Shown: positions 11,634 through 24,928 of the stretch, piece after piece
How the letters are laid out: each line of letters opens with the position of its first letter
Position numbering within the stretch: the first letter of the stretch is position 1
Assembly: GCA_963691655.1 (NCBI GenBank)
Contig: OY829326.1
Coordinates: 108,845,388 to 108,909,387, forward strand
Direction of reading: 5' to 3'
Length of the DNA: 64,000 bases
Source of the DNA: Toxonevra muliebris
Taxonomy: Eukaryota; Arthropoda; Insecta; Diptera; Pallopteridae
Notes under the pieces: generated by a model
The model's input: only the letters and a program-made list of their open reading frames with translations
What the model was told of the DNA's origin: nothing
Database searches by the model: none
Position numbers and translations under genes: made by a program

Positions 11634-14110
11634 CGACTATAAAAATTGCGCTCTTATCGCAAGATTTCTATTTCAAAATAAATAAAATAAATTTTATTTA
11701 GCGTAATGCAAAAATAGCTGCTTTTTTTGGAAATGTTTATGTTTATCTCTACTATGTACTTAAAATTTCTTTTTGAGTTCGAAGTTTGGAAGCAGTTCTT
11801 AAACTGAATTGGTGGCAAAAAAAGTTCAATTTATCACAGAAATTAGGGCTCAGAACTTGAAGCGTGAAGTGACTGAAGCGCTACAATCTGTCAAAAGTAT
11901 ATATTGTATTTTTGAAAATTTTTTGTTTATTTTTAAGCAGTTTGCTTCTAGGAACAGCAAAGAAAAAGTTAAAAAAATGTATGTAAGGGGTTCGTCGATT
12001 ACCTATTCCAGGGCTGATAACAATTGCCTGTTTCTAAATGAAATTTAACATGGGCTTCATAGCTGTACATTTTTATTTGTCACGCTTCGTTGTTTGTTCC
12101 GCAGCATTCTCTGCTTCAGCTGCATACTTCACGCTTCAAATTCTGTTCCAGAATTAAGGTGGCATATTCTGAACGGTACGACTATGTAAGGTATTCACAA
12201 ATCCTGAGTTAATTTGTTATAATATGTTCCATTAATGTTAAGCTATCTATCCGTCCATCAGTCTGTCTGTCTATCAAGCTAGTTCGCTGGTTTCGTACGA
12301 TTTTCTAATAATAAGTTTATTTACTTTAGTTTTAATCTGTATGAGAATTTGTGGTGGCGCTGAAACGTTTTGATTTTTTTATTACTCATTGCTGCTAAGG
12401 ATGTCAATCCAGGCATCCCAGAACTGGCCTTGGGATTTTCGGGACTCGGATGTAACTTCAAAAACTTGCTGGATTTAAACTTCTTCGTATTTCATTATCT
12501 TTGAGCTAAGGAAACAATTTTACAACAATTGTTTTCAATTCGTTCATGGTAGGATATCTCAAAAGCAAAATAGGTTTGTGACAGTATGATTTGCGATTTA
12601 TTATTTTCTTTGTTCTACGAAATTTTACTTCAAATGCTCAAATTGAAATGGACTTCATAAACTGAAAACTGTATTTAATATGATCCCTATTCACGATTTG
12701 GTACCAATGGTCTTGCATCATTGCAAACGCAAAATATTTCTGCTATCACAACAACAAATATATGCGATATGAATAAAAATATTAATTTGCAATGATGCAA
12801 GACAATTTGCACTTAATCGTGGATAGGGCTGTGGTTTTTCGACACGAATCGCTCGGCATGTAATTCTACTCCGAAAATATATGCAGTAGTAAGTCCTTCG
12901 CTAGACGATTTAACAATTTAATTGTCAAGAATAAACGAATTTTCGGAAGAAACTTCGAAAAATTCAGACGTTCTGGTCAATTAAATGGTTAACGGAAGAC
13001 TGAAGTAAATCAACCGAAAAGCTAATTACTACAAATGTTTTAAGTATAATTTCTTGCTGAATCTAGAAAATCTAATCTAATTAATCACTGTAGTTTTTCG
13101 AATCAGTATTGTGGGTCGAAAAACTATAAAATGAATTTTTTTTTTTCATATTTTCACTTTACATCAATTCAAAAGCACATTAAAAAAGGGATTAATTCCG
13201 GGTATGAAATATGGATCTCGAAAAGTCTTTTGGGATCGATATCCCTAGTTGCTACGGTATTGTTTAATAGTTTTTATAGTTCGATATTACACACTTTTTA
13301 TTATAATGCTACAACTAACGAAATCTTAAACAATTGCATTCTGGCATTGATCGACTGCTGTTAGAAAAATGAGCGTTCAAAGCAAAAGCAGTATGTACAG
13401 TACCTAGAATCGCTACCACTTCTTAAACACAGAGAGCTGTTTATAATTTAACCCAATAGTAGGCCATTCTTTCCAGCAATAAAAAATATGATTAATGTAT
13501 AAAACCCTGGAATGAAGCCGAAAATCGAATTAGAGTCATTATTTTTGCTCGAGGTGAAAAAATATGTGTTCCATCAAAAAGCTTGTAGTCCCGATAAATG
13601 AAAAAGTTAAAAATTATTATGTATTCAAATTCATAAATGTACAATACTTCCAAATACTTTTTCAACTTTAACAAACGATTATAAATATTTTTTTTTTTTT
13701 AATAATTCAAATTAGTTTTCGTTAACTACTCGAAACCTGACCTTCAACTGGCTGTAAAATCAAAACGAAACAACGCCTAGAGTACTGAAGCTAGCAAAGT
13801 ATTCGATAGACTGTATGAAATACACATAACAAAATTTTAAACGTATTTTAAATTGTATCAAGCGTTTGCCCGTCTGGAGACGGTTCCGCCTACTAGAGAG
13901 TTAAAAAGTAAACATTTTCAAACAAAAGTCAAAGATTGGTGACTATTAAATAGATGCTCTTTGATGGTGCATGATGTCTCCATAATGTCCGGGGAGTCAT
14001 CAATGAAAAATTATAGACTCTTTAGATATATAATTTAAGTGTGTTTATTGATACTTTATGATTTTATTTAGGATTTAAATTATAGTAGTCAGTTTATTTA
14101 TTTTGATGTG
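11634..14110. other. Intergenic DNA upstream of tan
   Basis: No gene is supported. The stretch holds the MITE at 12685 and a repeat near 13100 that shares 'gggtcgaaaaactataaaa' with 7947. In Drosophila, enhancers controlling tan lie upstream of the gene, so cis-regulatory DNA is expected here or further right, but none can be recognised by eye. Confidence 0.35.
12685..12828. mobile_element. Short MITE CCCTATTCACGATT
   Basis: The left end is CCCTATTCACGATT and the right end, reversed, is CCCTATCCACGATT. Both flank inverted copies of GCATCATTGCAAA / TTTGCAATGATGC. Relatives of this unit are embedded in both arms of the large inverted repeat (about 14836-14935 and 19083-19231). Confidence 0.55.
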
Positions 14111-15949
14111 TCACACATATATGTACATACGAAAACAAAATGTGTGTGTACATTTATTCGTGGCAGAATTATTTGTTGGTGTTAAACGTGCGGAGATCGA
14201 CTATACCATACAAGCAGAGAAGTCGACGTAGCAAACACAGGCGTTTGATAGGTTTTGCATTCGGTTAGTTAGATTGGATTAAAATTAAATATTTTTTTAA
14301 ATATAAAAACAATACAAAATTATAAGTAATAAAGTATAAACAAAATGTAGTGATAATGATAGCAAACCACGGCATTTTAAAAATTTTGCTTTGTGTATTA
14401 ACCTTAGAAAGGCTACACTTGTTCATTTATGTAAATAGCAAATATGTTAAACAGAAAAAATCAAACTTATTTATTATAAAATCACTTATTTACTTAAAAA
14501 AAAATACTTTGTTTCTTATTTTTATTAAATGCAGTTAAGGCAAATCTCTTTGCGGTGCTTTTAAAAAGTAGTGGAGTGACTGGTCACCCCTGTTGCTTTT
14601 CTAAAGTTAAATGCGGGAAAAACTTATCGTCGCCTGAGAATTGATTTGGCGTATGTGTGTACAAATTCATATACCTATACGCCAAATCAATTCTCAGGCG
14701 ACGTTGTAAAATTTTCACATTTAATAAAATTTCACAGGAAGAAAAACTTAAAGCGCGAAAAAAGATGCAATTACAGCTGCGTGTATGCGAACATATCGTG
14801 TCCGATGCATTGAGTAAAAGAAAAATAATGCAACTACGATTTGGTGCAATTCCAAAATATTTTTGCGATATGGAATAAAAATTTGCATTTGCAATGATGC
14901 AAGACCATTTACAATTTATAGTAAATTGGGCTATTATATATAAAAGATAATGGTATCCAATAAATTTTTAATTTTACTTACCTAACATATAGATTATACA
15001 TCAAATCCCTATATATGGCTATACATATGTATGTGAGCTTATGTATATGGAACTCAGTTGGCTTAATTGTTTACACATCAAATGTCTTGCGTGCCTTGCA
15101 CACATCCATTGTTTTTTATTTTATTTATTAATGAAATATCTAACTTTCAATTCATTTTGACCTGTAAGTTTTATAAACACTTGATCGTAAAACAACAAGC
15201 CATAAAATTTTTCAGTTTCTATTAATGCTTTTGCTGTAGAAGTCACGTGGTTGTTGTAATAACTCAAAGCATTGTTATTGCTATTATTAGCAAGAAAACA
15301 CGAGACGAGCTCGACATAGAGCACAGGAGATGACACTGAGAAAGTCGATGTCGACGGTCGAGATTTTTTCATATAAACGTATAGGTATCGGGCTAATACA
15401 CAGACAGACGTCTTTCCATCTCATTCATACTACCTATTTTTTCTACTTCTCTCTTTCAGACATGTGTTCATGCTTGCGCTCTTGTGAACAGCTACTATAA
15501 GTTATCTTAGTGGTATAGTCTAACAAATGCGACCCTGGAATAGTACCAGCAAGGCTGTGGTTATATTGGGAGTATGCTCGGCGAACACTATGAAATTGCT
15601 GTTGAACCGAACACGAAGAGAGAGCCTTTACTCACTCTCACACCGAAAATAATATGCTCGGTCCACCGAGCACGTCGAGTATTTAGGGTGGCAATGAGTT
15701 TTTTTTACAAAACTGTATCATTACATACAAAATAGTGTTAAACAAACGAGTATATTTTGACAAAAAGCAAACTCTGCAGCTAGCTGAATGTAACCACTTC
15801 GACCGAGCACGGGAAAGCGCGATCGTTCTGTTTTGACAAAAGCAGACGGCGCAAGAATATAAAGATGGACAAATCCGCACAAATAAAGAAATTGGAGCAG
15901 TGAGTAATTGCGTTTTCTTTTGTTGGGTAAACGTTCATACCGGTTGTGG

Positions 15950-16262
15950 TCAGAAGTAGTATTGTGTGCACTTTCCTCTCCTGCTATATTTGCGTTATCA
16001 GGTAGTAGCACTGTGTGTGCTACCCCTACTTACATTGCCGAAAGTCGCACTGTGTGCACCTTAGCCTCTGCCCCACTCTCAAATATCCAGTGGCACTGTG
16101 TGTACCGATACTCTCTGCTCTGCCAGAAGTAACACTGGGTACGTCTTCATCGCTACCCGCCACACCAAGGCTGATTGTGTCACCTTCCGCGAGACTGTAC
16201 ACGCGAATGTCTACGCTTGCGTTCCTAAGAGTGGCAGTGTGTGCACTCTTTTCCCTGTCTAG
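15950..16262 (+). repeat. Degenerate ~45-nt tandem array
   Basis: A core CACTGTGTG(T/C) followed by C/T-rich text recurs at about 15960, 16008, 16047, 16094, 16131 and 16236, at 37-48 nt steps except for the last. The block is clearly richer in G+C than its surroundings. No function can be assigned. Confidence 0.5.
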
Positions 16263-16927
16263 AGTACACTAGTACGTGCATATACTACGACAGCTAGTGT
16301 GACCCCTATATAGGGAAAGAAAGATTGCTGTGTGCTAGGGGTTATTGCGATAAATTAATTGTCTGCAATCGTTTTTTTTGTTTTTTTGTTTATAAAAGTA
16401 GAACCTTTTTTATTCTACAAAAATTCGTTGTTTCGGAACTAGAATGTTTGCTTTTCAGAAAAATGTAAATTTCACGTTAGCAATATACAGACTCATCGAT
16501 TTTAAATTCATCTTGTTTTCCGTGAAAATTACAATGTTTCATACACAAATTATAAGTATGAAATTTACAGAAGAAAAGTTATACAAAACAAAAACAATAT
16601 GTACATATAATTACCTCATAGAATGACAAGTTTTTGCATTGATAGCGAAGTGTTTTTTTTGTTTGTTTTGTTAAACAACGATCCCGTCATGTTCACACGT
16701 TTTTGTTTTGTTTGTTTTGTTGATTTGTGCAGTTTTTTTCAACACTAACTTGATAACTATATAGTGATAAACAATTTTTTCCTGATAACTACATATGGCT
16801 TTCCATTGCATTCTATTCTACCCGGATACCATCCAAAAGATTTTTTACTGTTTCATTACACTGTGCCAGTTAATAATCACATATGGTAAAATCACAGGTT
16901 TTCGAGATAAAAAAGTTTGCTTAGTAT

Positions 16928-17185
16928 GGGGGGGGGAAGGGGGTCCTAGAACATCAAAACACCCTCCACCCCTTATTCTTGGAAAAATTACCTCACAAAG
17001 TCAAATTTCATATATGTATTTTATAAATTAATTTTGTAAAATTCAAAGTAAAAAAATTTTGTTAAATTTAAAATTTTACAAACTTTATTTGAGAAATGTA
17101 TGAAATTTGGCTTTTTGATGTTATTTTTCCAAGACTAAGGGGTTGGAGGATATTTTGGTGTTCTAGGACGCCCATGCCTTTTTAT
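16928..17185. repeat. Foldback MITE-like inverted repeat
   Basis: The left arm GGGTCCTAGAACATCAAAAC and the right arm, reversed, GCGTCCTAGAACACCAAAAT continue with matching text for about 90 nt each around an AT-rich centre. The left edge is a G run. It resembles a short hairpin element. Confidence 0.55.
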
Positions 17186-17385
17186 GGGCAAACTTTTTCT
17201 TAAACACATTGTAATACTTTTATCATTCCTTTAGCCTGTAGGTAAAATTGTTCAAAGCTGTACTTAAAAAACTCCCAAAATTTGGGGTATGGAGCTTAGA
17301 TAACAAAAACGATTAGACATAAATTAAGAATGCTCTGGCACAGTCTTATTTAAGCCATTTTCATGATTTCATGTAACGTTATCTC

Positions 17386-17416
17386 GAATCTGTAGACCAA
17401 AATGGTCTACAGATTC
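17386..17416. repeat. 14-bp hairpin
   Basis: GAATCTGTAGACCA is followed after AAA by its exact reverse complement. It lies inside the large inverted-repeat structure. There is no poly-T tail and no gene to terminate, so it is a repeat junction rather than a terminator. Confidence 0.6.
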
Positions 17417-17848
17417 AAACTCACCGACGCCAAATTACTCCTAAATGTCAAATCGCCAGTCCGATTTTGGCTGTTGTACAGCGTTATTATTTAAAATTTT
17501 TTTCAAACCATTCGGTCCGAAAACGGCACATTTTTGTATTAACTTATGCACAAACGTTTTCGTATCTGAAGACTGAATGGAACGGTACGTACTTTTAACG
17601 TATGAAGTAAAAATCCTTAAACATGCTGAAAAAATGATGTAAAAACCCAATTGAAAAAAGGTAGAAAAATTTAGCTAAAGCTTATTAATAAATTTCAGTG
17701 TGAGCACACTGCAACTGGACTAAGAAAAGAATTACAGTGCAATTTTTGGGTTTTTATTTTTATTTTTGTTGTATATATTTATCATCATTGATTGTTCACG
17801 TTTTCAAAACTTAGGAAAAAATGGTTTTTATACCAGCGTATAAATATA

Positions 17849-17894
17849 AAATATGTAAAAACGGACGTATACATACGTCCGTTTTTACATATTT
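17849..17894. repeat. 46-nt near-perfect palindrome
   Basis: Arms of 22 nt (17849-17870 and 17873-17894) are exact reverse complements around AC. The core is ACGGACGTATACATACGTCC. Weaker symmetry extends outward for about 20 nt more on each side (TACCAGC ... GCTGGTA). It may mark two transposon ends joined head to head. Confidence 0.7.
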
Positions 17895-18530
17895 ACGTTT
17901 TGCTGGTAATAGGAGAAAATGAATAAATTCGGAACGGCTGCGTTTATAACGTTGTAAATTTGTGCTAATGACCTTCGATCACCTGTAAACATGTTTTTTC
18001 TTAAATTTTTCTTTTGGCTTTTGTTTTTTTTTTTGCTTTTTTTGCTGCAAAATGCACGTTTACGTTTGAATCTAGCGTTTATAACTGCTACGAAGCGAGC
18101 ACAATGCGAAAATCTTCGTTTTTGGCTATTTCGTAAAACCGTGTACCAAATCGGAACGCATAGTGTACTAAATCGGTATAGAGGCTTTATGAGGCGATTG
18201 TGAAAAAAATAAGCAAGATTTAGGTCTGTTAAGCGGACTAGCTACGGTGAGGAAAAAACAACAACAAAAGTATATAGAACGGTAGTGGTAGTTTCTTTCA
18301 ATATCTCTATTCAGTGAAGATATTTGGAATCAAATCTGTAATTCTGGGTTATGATATTAGTAGCTTATATAGGATATTGAAATATTAAGAGGATGAGGAA
18401 TTGTGGCGGATTTCGAAACGGCCGTTTGATTTGCTCTATATACATTGTTGTTGTGATGACTACATTTGCTCATTAAGCCTGTTTATATATAACTTCAATT
18501 AATGAATTTAACATGAACTTAAGCCATGAT

Positions 18531-18717
18531 TGTCCGAGCTATCATCCACAAATATTAAGGACATAGCCAGATTCATTATAGAATCCTCATGTTTCTTCAC
18601 TCCGTAGATGGGGATACCGTACTACCGTACGCGCCGTACTGTGGTATCACAATGAGCCTAAATGTGCTTAAGTGTGCTTTCAAGCAGAAGGCTGCCACTC
18701 CAACCTAACCTAACCTA
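18531..18717 (+). mobile_element. LINE 3' tail, copy ending in CCTAA units
   Basis: From TGTCCGAGCTATCATCC it matches the end of the 32216-32786 element. It includes CGCCGTACTGTGGTATCAC and closes with CCAACCTAACCTAACCTAA. It is strongly 5'-truncated. Confidence 0.7.
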
Positions 18718-19957
18718 AGTCATGACTTTGAAAATTAACGTCTAGATTTAATTTTCATAGTCACCTAAAAACTATCGTAAGCAAGATTTTGTTGACTAAA
18801 AAAATGGACATATTAGACTAAACATTTCCCTACAAAGAATTTCATAAAAATATTGAAAACCAAATATTAAATAATAAAACAAAATGGATGCGTGCAAGGC
18901 ACACAATATATTTGATGTGTAAACAGTTAGGCAAACTGAATGCCATATACATTAGCTCGCATATGTATAGCCATATATACGGATTTGATGAATAATCTAT
19001 ATGCTTAGGTAAATAATTTAAATTAAAACAATTCTTTTACAAACTTAAAAATTTATTAGATATCATTATCTTTTATATATAATAGCCCAATTCACTATAA
19101 ATTGCAAATGGTCTTGCATCATTGCAAATGGTCTTGCATCATTGCAAATGCAAATTTTTATTCCATATCGCATATATTGGTTGTTGTGATAGCAGAAATA
19201 TTTTGCAATTGCACCAAATCGTGAATAGGGCTGATATGTTGTAGTTGCATTATTTTTCTTTTACTCAATGCATCGGGCACGATATGCTCGCATATAAGCA
19301 GCAGCAATTGTATCTTTTTTTCCGCGCTTTAAGTTTTTCTTCCTGTCGATTTGAAATTTAATTAGATGTAAAAATTTTACATAACGTCGCCTGAGAATTG
19401 ATTTGTCGTATAGGTATATGAATTTGTACACATATACGCCAAATCAATTCTCAGGCGACGATAAGTTCTTTCCGCATTTAACCTTAGAAAGGCAACAGGG
19501 GTGACCAGCCACCCCACTACTTTTTAAGTGCACCGCAAAGATATTCGCCTTAACTGCATTTAATAAAAATAAGAAACAATGTATTTTTTATTGAAGTAAA
19601 TAAGTGATTTTATAATAAATAAGTTTGATTTTTTCTGTTTAACATTTTTGCTATTTACATAGATAAAAAAATGTTGCCTTCCTAAGGTTAATGTACAAAG
19701 CATTTTGTTTATACATTTATTGAAACCTAGATTCTTTATTACTTATCATTTTGCATTGTTTTTATATTTTTAAAAATATTTCATTTTAATGCAATCTAAC
19801 TAACCGAATGTAAAACCTATCAAACGCCTGTGTTTACTACGGCGACTTCTCTGCTTGTATGGTATAGTCGATCTCCATACGTTTAACACCAACAAATAAT
19901 TCTGCCACGAGTAAATGTACACACACATTTTGTTTTCGTATGTACATATATGTGTGA

Positions 19958-21217
19958 GCAAATTAACCGAAACATAAACAAACAAACTCCGCTCGTATTT
20001 TAATTTCTCCCTCTGTTCTTCTTCTCTTCTCTCTTCTCTTTGTTGTTTAGAGTAGCACAGTCATTCCTCGCAGTAGTGTGAGCGAGAGGGGAACTAGACG
20101 TTACAGTTATCTTACATCTTACGATACAGTTATTCATACATTTTACACATTTTAAATTTTGCCCATACCGTGAGCTAAAATGTTTACACATCAAAAATGT
20201 TAGTCGACTAGCAGTTATACTTGAAGTAGTTAGAGGTTATGAATGCGCTTCAATCATGCCAACGTGGCAGCGAAGCGGACTCATCAACATCGAGAAATTT
20301 CTACGTTTTGATTTGGTACACATTTGGACTCGGTACATCTTTCCCTATCCGTCTCCGTGATTTATTGGGTATGATTACAACTTACAATCTATTTTTTGAA
20401 ATTATGAAACAAATGCAACAATTCAAGCACTCACTTTAACCAAAGTGTTTATTAGGTACCTATTTGTATTTAACTTTATTTCCTTTTTTATTTTGTTTGC
20501 TTTACTTAATTTATAATAATTATTTGTTATTCAGTAATGACTAGTGCATTAACTTTAAGATTTATATCTTGTTGCATTAGAATGTCAAAAAATAAATAAA
20601 TAATTACAAAACAAATTAATATATTTTTTATTTCAATTATAATTTATATTATTGCTAATATTTGTAGTTTCATAGTAGGTATTTGTAGTATTTGTAGTTT
20701 CTAACCGCACAATTAAATACCATATTTTGAAATTGGTTGTCAAGTATACGAGCACGATCATATTTATTACAGATATTTTATTTATACATCGATTTATGAA
20801 TTCATTCAATAATATTTGAAATATTTACAGCTGTCATCATTTAACCGTTATTTAAATACTGACCGTGAAATATGCAATATAAAATTATTTATCTATTAAT
20901 TTCTTTTGACATTTTACTACACATTATTAAGTTAATTAATTTACATTTTTAATAGTAATAGAATATTTTTATAGTTAATAGAATGCGTGTGTATTTCTAT
21001 GTGTGTTTGTGTGTATGCATAACAGTTTTGTTTTTGGAGCAACAAAACTATATCGTCAAAAATGTATACTTTCTCATGTAAAAAAATTAACATAATAATG
21101 ACTGATCGATTATTGTTAAAATTAGTAGGTAAAAATTATGTAATATTTGGAAAAAAAAGTTTTTTTTAGGTTTTGAACGTTTAAATGACTAAACACATAG
21201 TCAGTCAATTTGTTAGT
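19958..21217. other. Gene-free AT-rich DNA
   Basis: No coding region with convincing composition or splice context was found. A short frame at 20239-20439 has no recognisable family. After 20450 the sequence is strongly AT-rich. Confidence 0.4.
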
Positions 21218-24200
21218 CAGTGGCGTAGCTACTTTTGAAATTTGTTTTTTAAAGACAAAAGGAGCGACTCTGGAGATTAATTCATTGTGTATTTTTATTT
21301 ATAAGTTATTTAAAATAGAATAAAACTGTAATACAATCGGATTCGGTAATAAAGGTGTCGACTCCAATGCTCTAGTTTTATTAATGCAAAACTACTTATA
21401 GTGGGCAGTGAAAAGTTATGCATTTGAAATGCAAATCCATGAATCATGCTCCTATTTGCATATGTAGTACATGCTTAAACATACATAAATGAAACACTGA
21501 CGACAAAAATAATTTACATACTAATTCAGAAAAACGAGGTAATAATGTCTAAGTTTTAGATTGTATTCTAGTAAAATATATAAAATTTATGATGCAACAA
21601 AATATTCACAAGCTGCCATTTCTTGAAACAACTTTCAAGCAACTTAACCCTAGGATGCATACTATGAGATTTTCACTAAAATTTTTAAGTTTAGTTTTTC
21701 ATCTTTACTTCACAAATAATTGTCGCAGATTAATTTATGCAAATGCAGTTTTTTAGTCTAATTCCTATCAAATTTTGATTGCGGATTACAAATATTAAGT
21801 TGAAATTTTTCGCTGACGTCTAGTTTCCAAATCTGAAAGCAGCAACCAAAAATCTACTGGAATTGACTACTCAGATGCTATGGAAAATTAATGTCCCTAT
21901 TATGGTTGGCAGCTCCACTTTTCTGCCAGCTTAGAATATTGAGAATTTTGACAGAAAAAGAACAGCTGTTTCTTCAGAAAGAAATAATTTTGTGCCAAAA
22001 AGTGAAAAATTTATGTATGAAAAAGTTTAAATAATCAAAAAAATTTATATAAGCTACGACTTGTTTTTTGAGAACAATGAACGCAGTGACATCGATGTGC
22101 TGCATATAAGGAGAAGAATCCGAGATGCATCCAGTCCGTTGGAGCTACATTAGATAGTTTTCATTGAATTTAATACCAGCATTTCCAGGTGCAGTTTTCA
22201 GAAGAGGCGTCTTGCATTGAATTCGAATCCGCTAGTTCGGAAAGTGAAAATGTAGAAGCAGAGGAGAACTCGAAAGTAACAAGAAGCATTCGCAATTTCA
22301 TTATTATTTCACTATAATTTCAATGTAATATAAATAATATTTCGCAATTTTTCGGTATTAAAGCTTCTTACAGTTTCTTATTTTAAAAGCAAAAACATAA
22401 AATAGTCTTTATTCAAAAAATATAAATAAACCCTGCTTTTAAAAAAATTCATTAAATCACAAAATTAATATAAATAGATAATTTTATGAACTGCGGATTT
22501 CCATTTACGATTTTCAGCTCGCTTTTTCTTCTGCCTTATAGTGCGGACACACGAGAGTGCATTTCAACTCAAATTTAATATTTCGTTAAAATGAGTCTGA
22601 AATGCAGAATTTCGCCATACAAAAAGTGTCAAATAAAATTCTTCAGAAATTAACTAGCAACCCTCAAACGCAAGGTTGTAAAAAAAGGGAAAAATTTAAG
22701 ATCTATTACATTTTTTTTAGACATTTTGAATTTTGTTTTCATAACAACTGCTCTTGTAATATATATTAAGCGAGAAAATAAAATAATAGAGTCGGAGAGT
22801 AACTCATTGCCATTCCTCCAATTATCAATAATTGGTAAATAAATTCTTAGTGTCCAAATCCAATTGAAAGGCAACATTTTTAATTATTTTTATTTGCACA
22901 AAACACACACAAAAATTCTTCTTCTTCTCCAAACTTGTAATCTGCCAAACAACTAATTTGAAATTCCTTTTTTTATCGTATGTCCACCTTAATTTGAAAT
23001 GCAGAATTTCAACGAAATGAACTCTCGTGTGTCCGCAGTATTAAGCTTTTTCAATTTTGGAATCTGCTAGTTCATTTGGTAATTTCTATACGCCGTATCT
23101 TCTATTTTGGTCATTGTCTTCAACAATTCCCTTTGCATACGCACTTGCTCTTTCAAAAGCGCAAGTGTCGCGTGGCATAATTTGCCGCGTCATTTGCACA
23201 AGTTGTGTCACGCTTTCCACCAGCCAACTTAAAGGGATTTCTTGGGATAGGCCCCAACCTGTAGCCAAAATGTTTTGCCTGTTGCTAGCCAAATTCTTTT
23301 TTATTTCAGTCTTGTATTGAATCCATACCATCCATACAAAAATAGACAAAAAACATATTTTTTACGTTTCTACAAACCCTTTGCCGTCCTTGATGGTGGC
23401 TAAATGCCGGTTTCCGAAAGATGGGATCACAAATCCCGGCAAATAGCATGCATAACGCTCGTATCAATATAGTTTTTCGAGGTATTATACTGTTTTTTAG
23501 ACTCAAAAACCGCATATTGCCTTTTTTACCAAAATACCGCGTTTATACTAAGAAAAAAATATAAAATTTTTGAACGCTACGAAATGCAAATTTAACAATC
23601 GCAATGTAAAACGTCTGAGAGAACAATGGCAACTCGTTGCGAGTATATGTACTTTTGATACAAGTGGAAACATTGAAGGCGATTCTGATCGCCAAATGTA
23701 ACTTGAAATATCCATACGTTGATTTTATTATTAGAAAATATAAGAGCGTACATTAAGATGAATCTTTTCCAGTACATAAAATAAAAATGATTTCCATAAA
23801 TACCTCACAGCAAATCCGGAATCGATTCGTAAAATTTCTTCAAAGCACAAGTTTAATACAACTACAGAAGGAGATATTAAAATGGAGAACGAAGACGATT
23901 CAGATAGTCAATTTTCATTAAAAAAAATTGATACCGCAAAATATATAGTTTTTTCAATTTGATTTACAGTTTTTTAAAATTTTTTGGTAGAAATATACAG
24001 TTTTTGGTCTGAAAAAAGATACGAGCGTTAAGTATGCAGCACATTACTAATTTTAACCTTTTCGCTGTTCAAGGTCACAAATTTTTGCATTTTTTTTTAT
24101 TTTAAAATTTATTTTAGTTTTTTTCCTAAATTCTAAAACAATTAAGAAATAACCTAATAGTTATTTATTTTTATAATTTTACTAAAATCTGAAAATAATA

Positions 24201-24438
24201 ATTAGAATAAATTCAAAAAATAAAAAATACTTAAAACTTTAAGTAAACCTATGGTTACTGTTTCACCCAAGAAGTTAAATCGAAACATAATCAATAATAA
24301 TCATGCATTTCAGGGTTAAATCAATTATATTTCACACAGATCATGCTCAAAGCGCTTTATATTTCTTTACTAATTAATTTTTTACATATTTATGTACACA
24401 AATTATTTTTATAAAAAAAGAAATTTACTACGCCACTG
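21218..24438. mobile_element. Possible hAT-like element with CAGTGGCGTAG ends
   Basis: The left end CAGTGGCGTAG and the right end, reversed, CAGTGGCGTAG match over 11 nt. The flanking octamers (TTGTTAGT and CTTTGACA) do not match, so the two ends may belong to different or rearranged copies. The interior has no clear transposase and carries the MITE at 22542-23036. Confidence 0.4.
22542..23036. mobile_element. MITE with TGCGGACACACGAGAG ends
   Basis: TGCGGACACACGAGAG at the left is mirrored exactly by CTCTCGTGTGTCCGCA at the right. Further inward both arms share CATTTC and GAAATGCAGAATTTC. About 495 nt, no coding capacity, probably nested in the larger element. Confidence 0.65.
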
Positions 24439-24796
24439 CTTTGACATAATGAACCTTTTTTTTATCTTTTTCATCTTTTGTCTTTAAATGTGTGTGATAC
24501 ACACGACCTATGCCGGTAACTGATATTAAAAACTGAAACTAAGCTTTCATTAACTTTCGTTTGACATGTGTTACCGAATTTCGACGTGTTAACAATAAAA
24601 TTTGACATATCAACTGATGATAGTAAACAATGATCAAAAAACAATAGACACACAAATTTCTTATATGTAAGTATGTACATATGTATGTATGCATATGCGT
24701 ATGTATTTATAAAAAAATACCGCTATTCCAAGCGTTTATTTCCAGCACCACATACGAATATCTTTACGTTTTAGTGTTTTGGTAGGTCAAGATGCG

Positions 24797-24804
24797 TATA
24801 TAAA
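24797..24804 (+). promoter_or_regulatory. TATA box of the histidine-rich gene
   Basis: TATATAAA lies about 130 nt upstream of the proposed start codon, in the position expected for a start site near 24828. It is the only strong TATA match on this strand between 24750 and 24929. Confidence 0.45.
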
Positions 24805-24928
24805 TTGTGGTAAAATATTAAACTTCGGTTTAAACGAATTTCGGCAATCAACAAACCCAGACTAAAATGTGAGTTAAAGTGTCATTTACATTTAAACCAG
24901 CTAATAAAAAGGAAAATAAATAAATAAA

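Larger units (their letters stand above)
14111..19957. repeat. 5.85-kb structure with ~1-kb inverted arms
   Basis: Left arm 14111 to about 15130 and right arm about 18870 to 19957 are reverse complements with small indels. Both begin TCACACATATATGTACATAC when read inward. Each arm carries a palindrome built on GTCGCCTGAGAATTGATTTG (14624-14704 and 19384-19462) and a copy of the 12685 MITE. The 3.7-kb interior has no intact coding region. It holds a GC-richer tandem array, a foldback repeat, two palindromes and a LINE tail. No outer target duplication was found. It could be a foldback/long-TIR transposon or an inverted segmental duplication. Confidence 0.7.
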
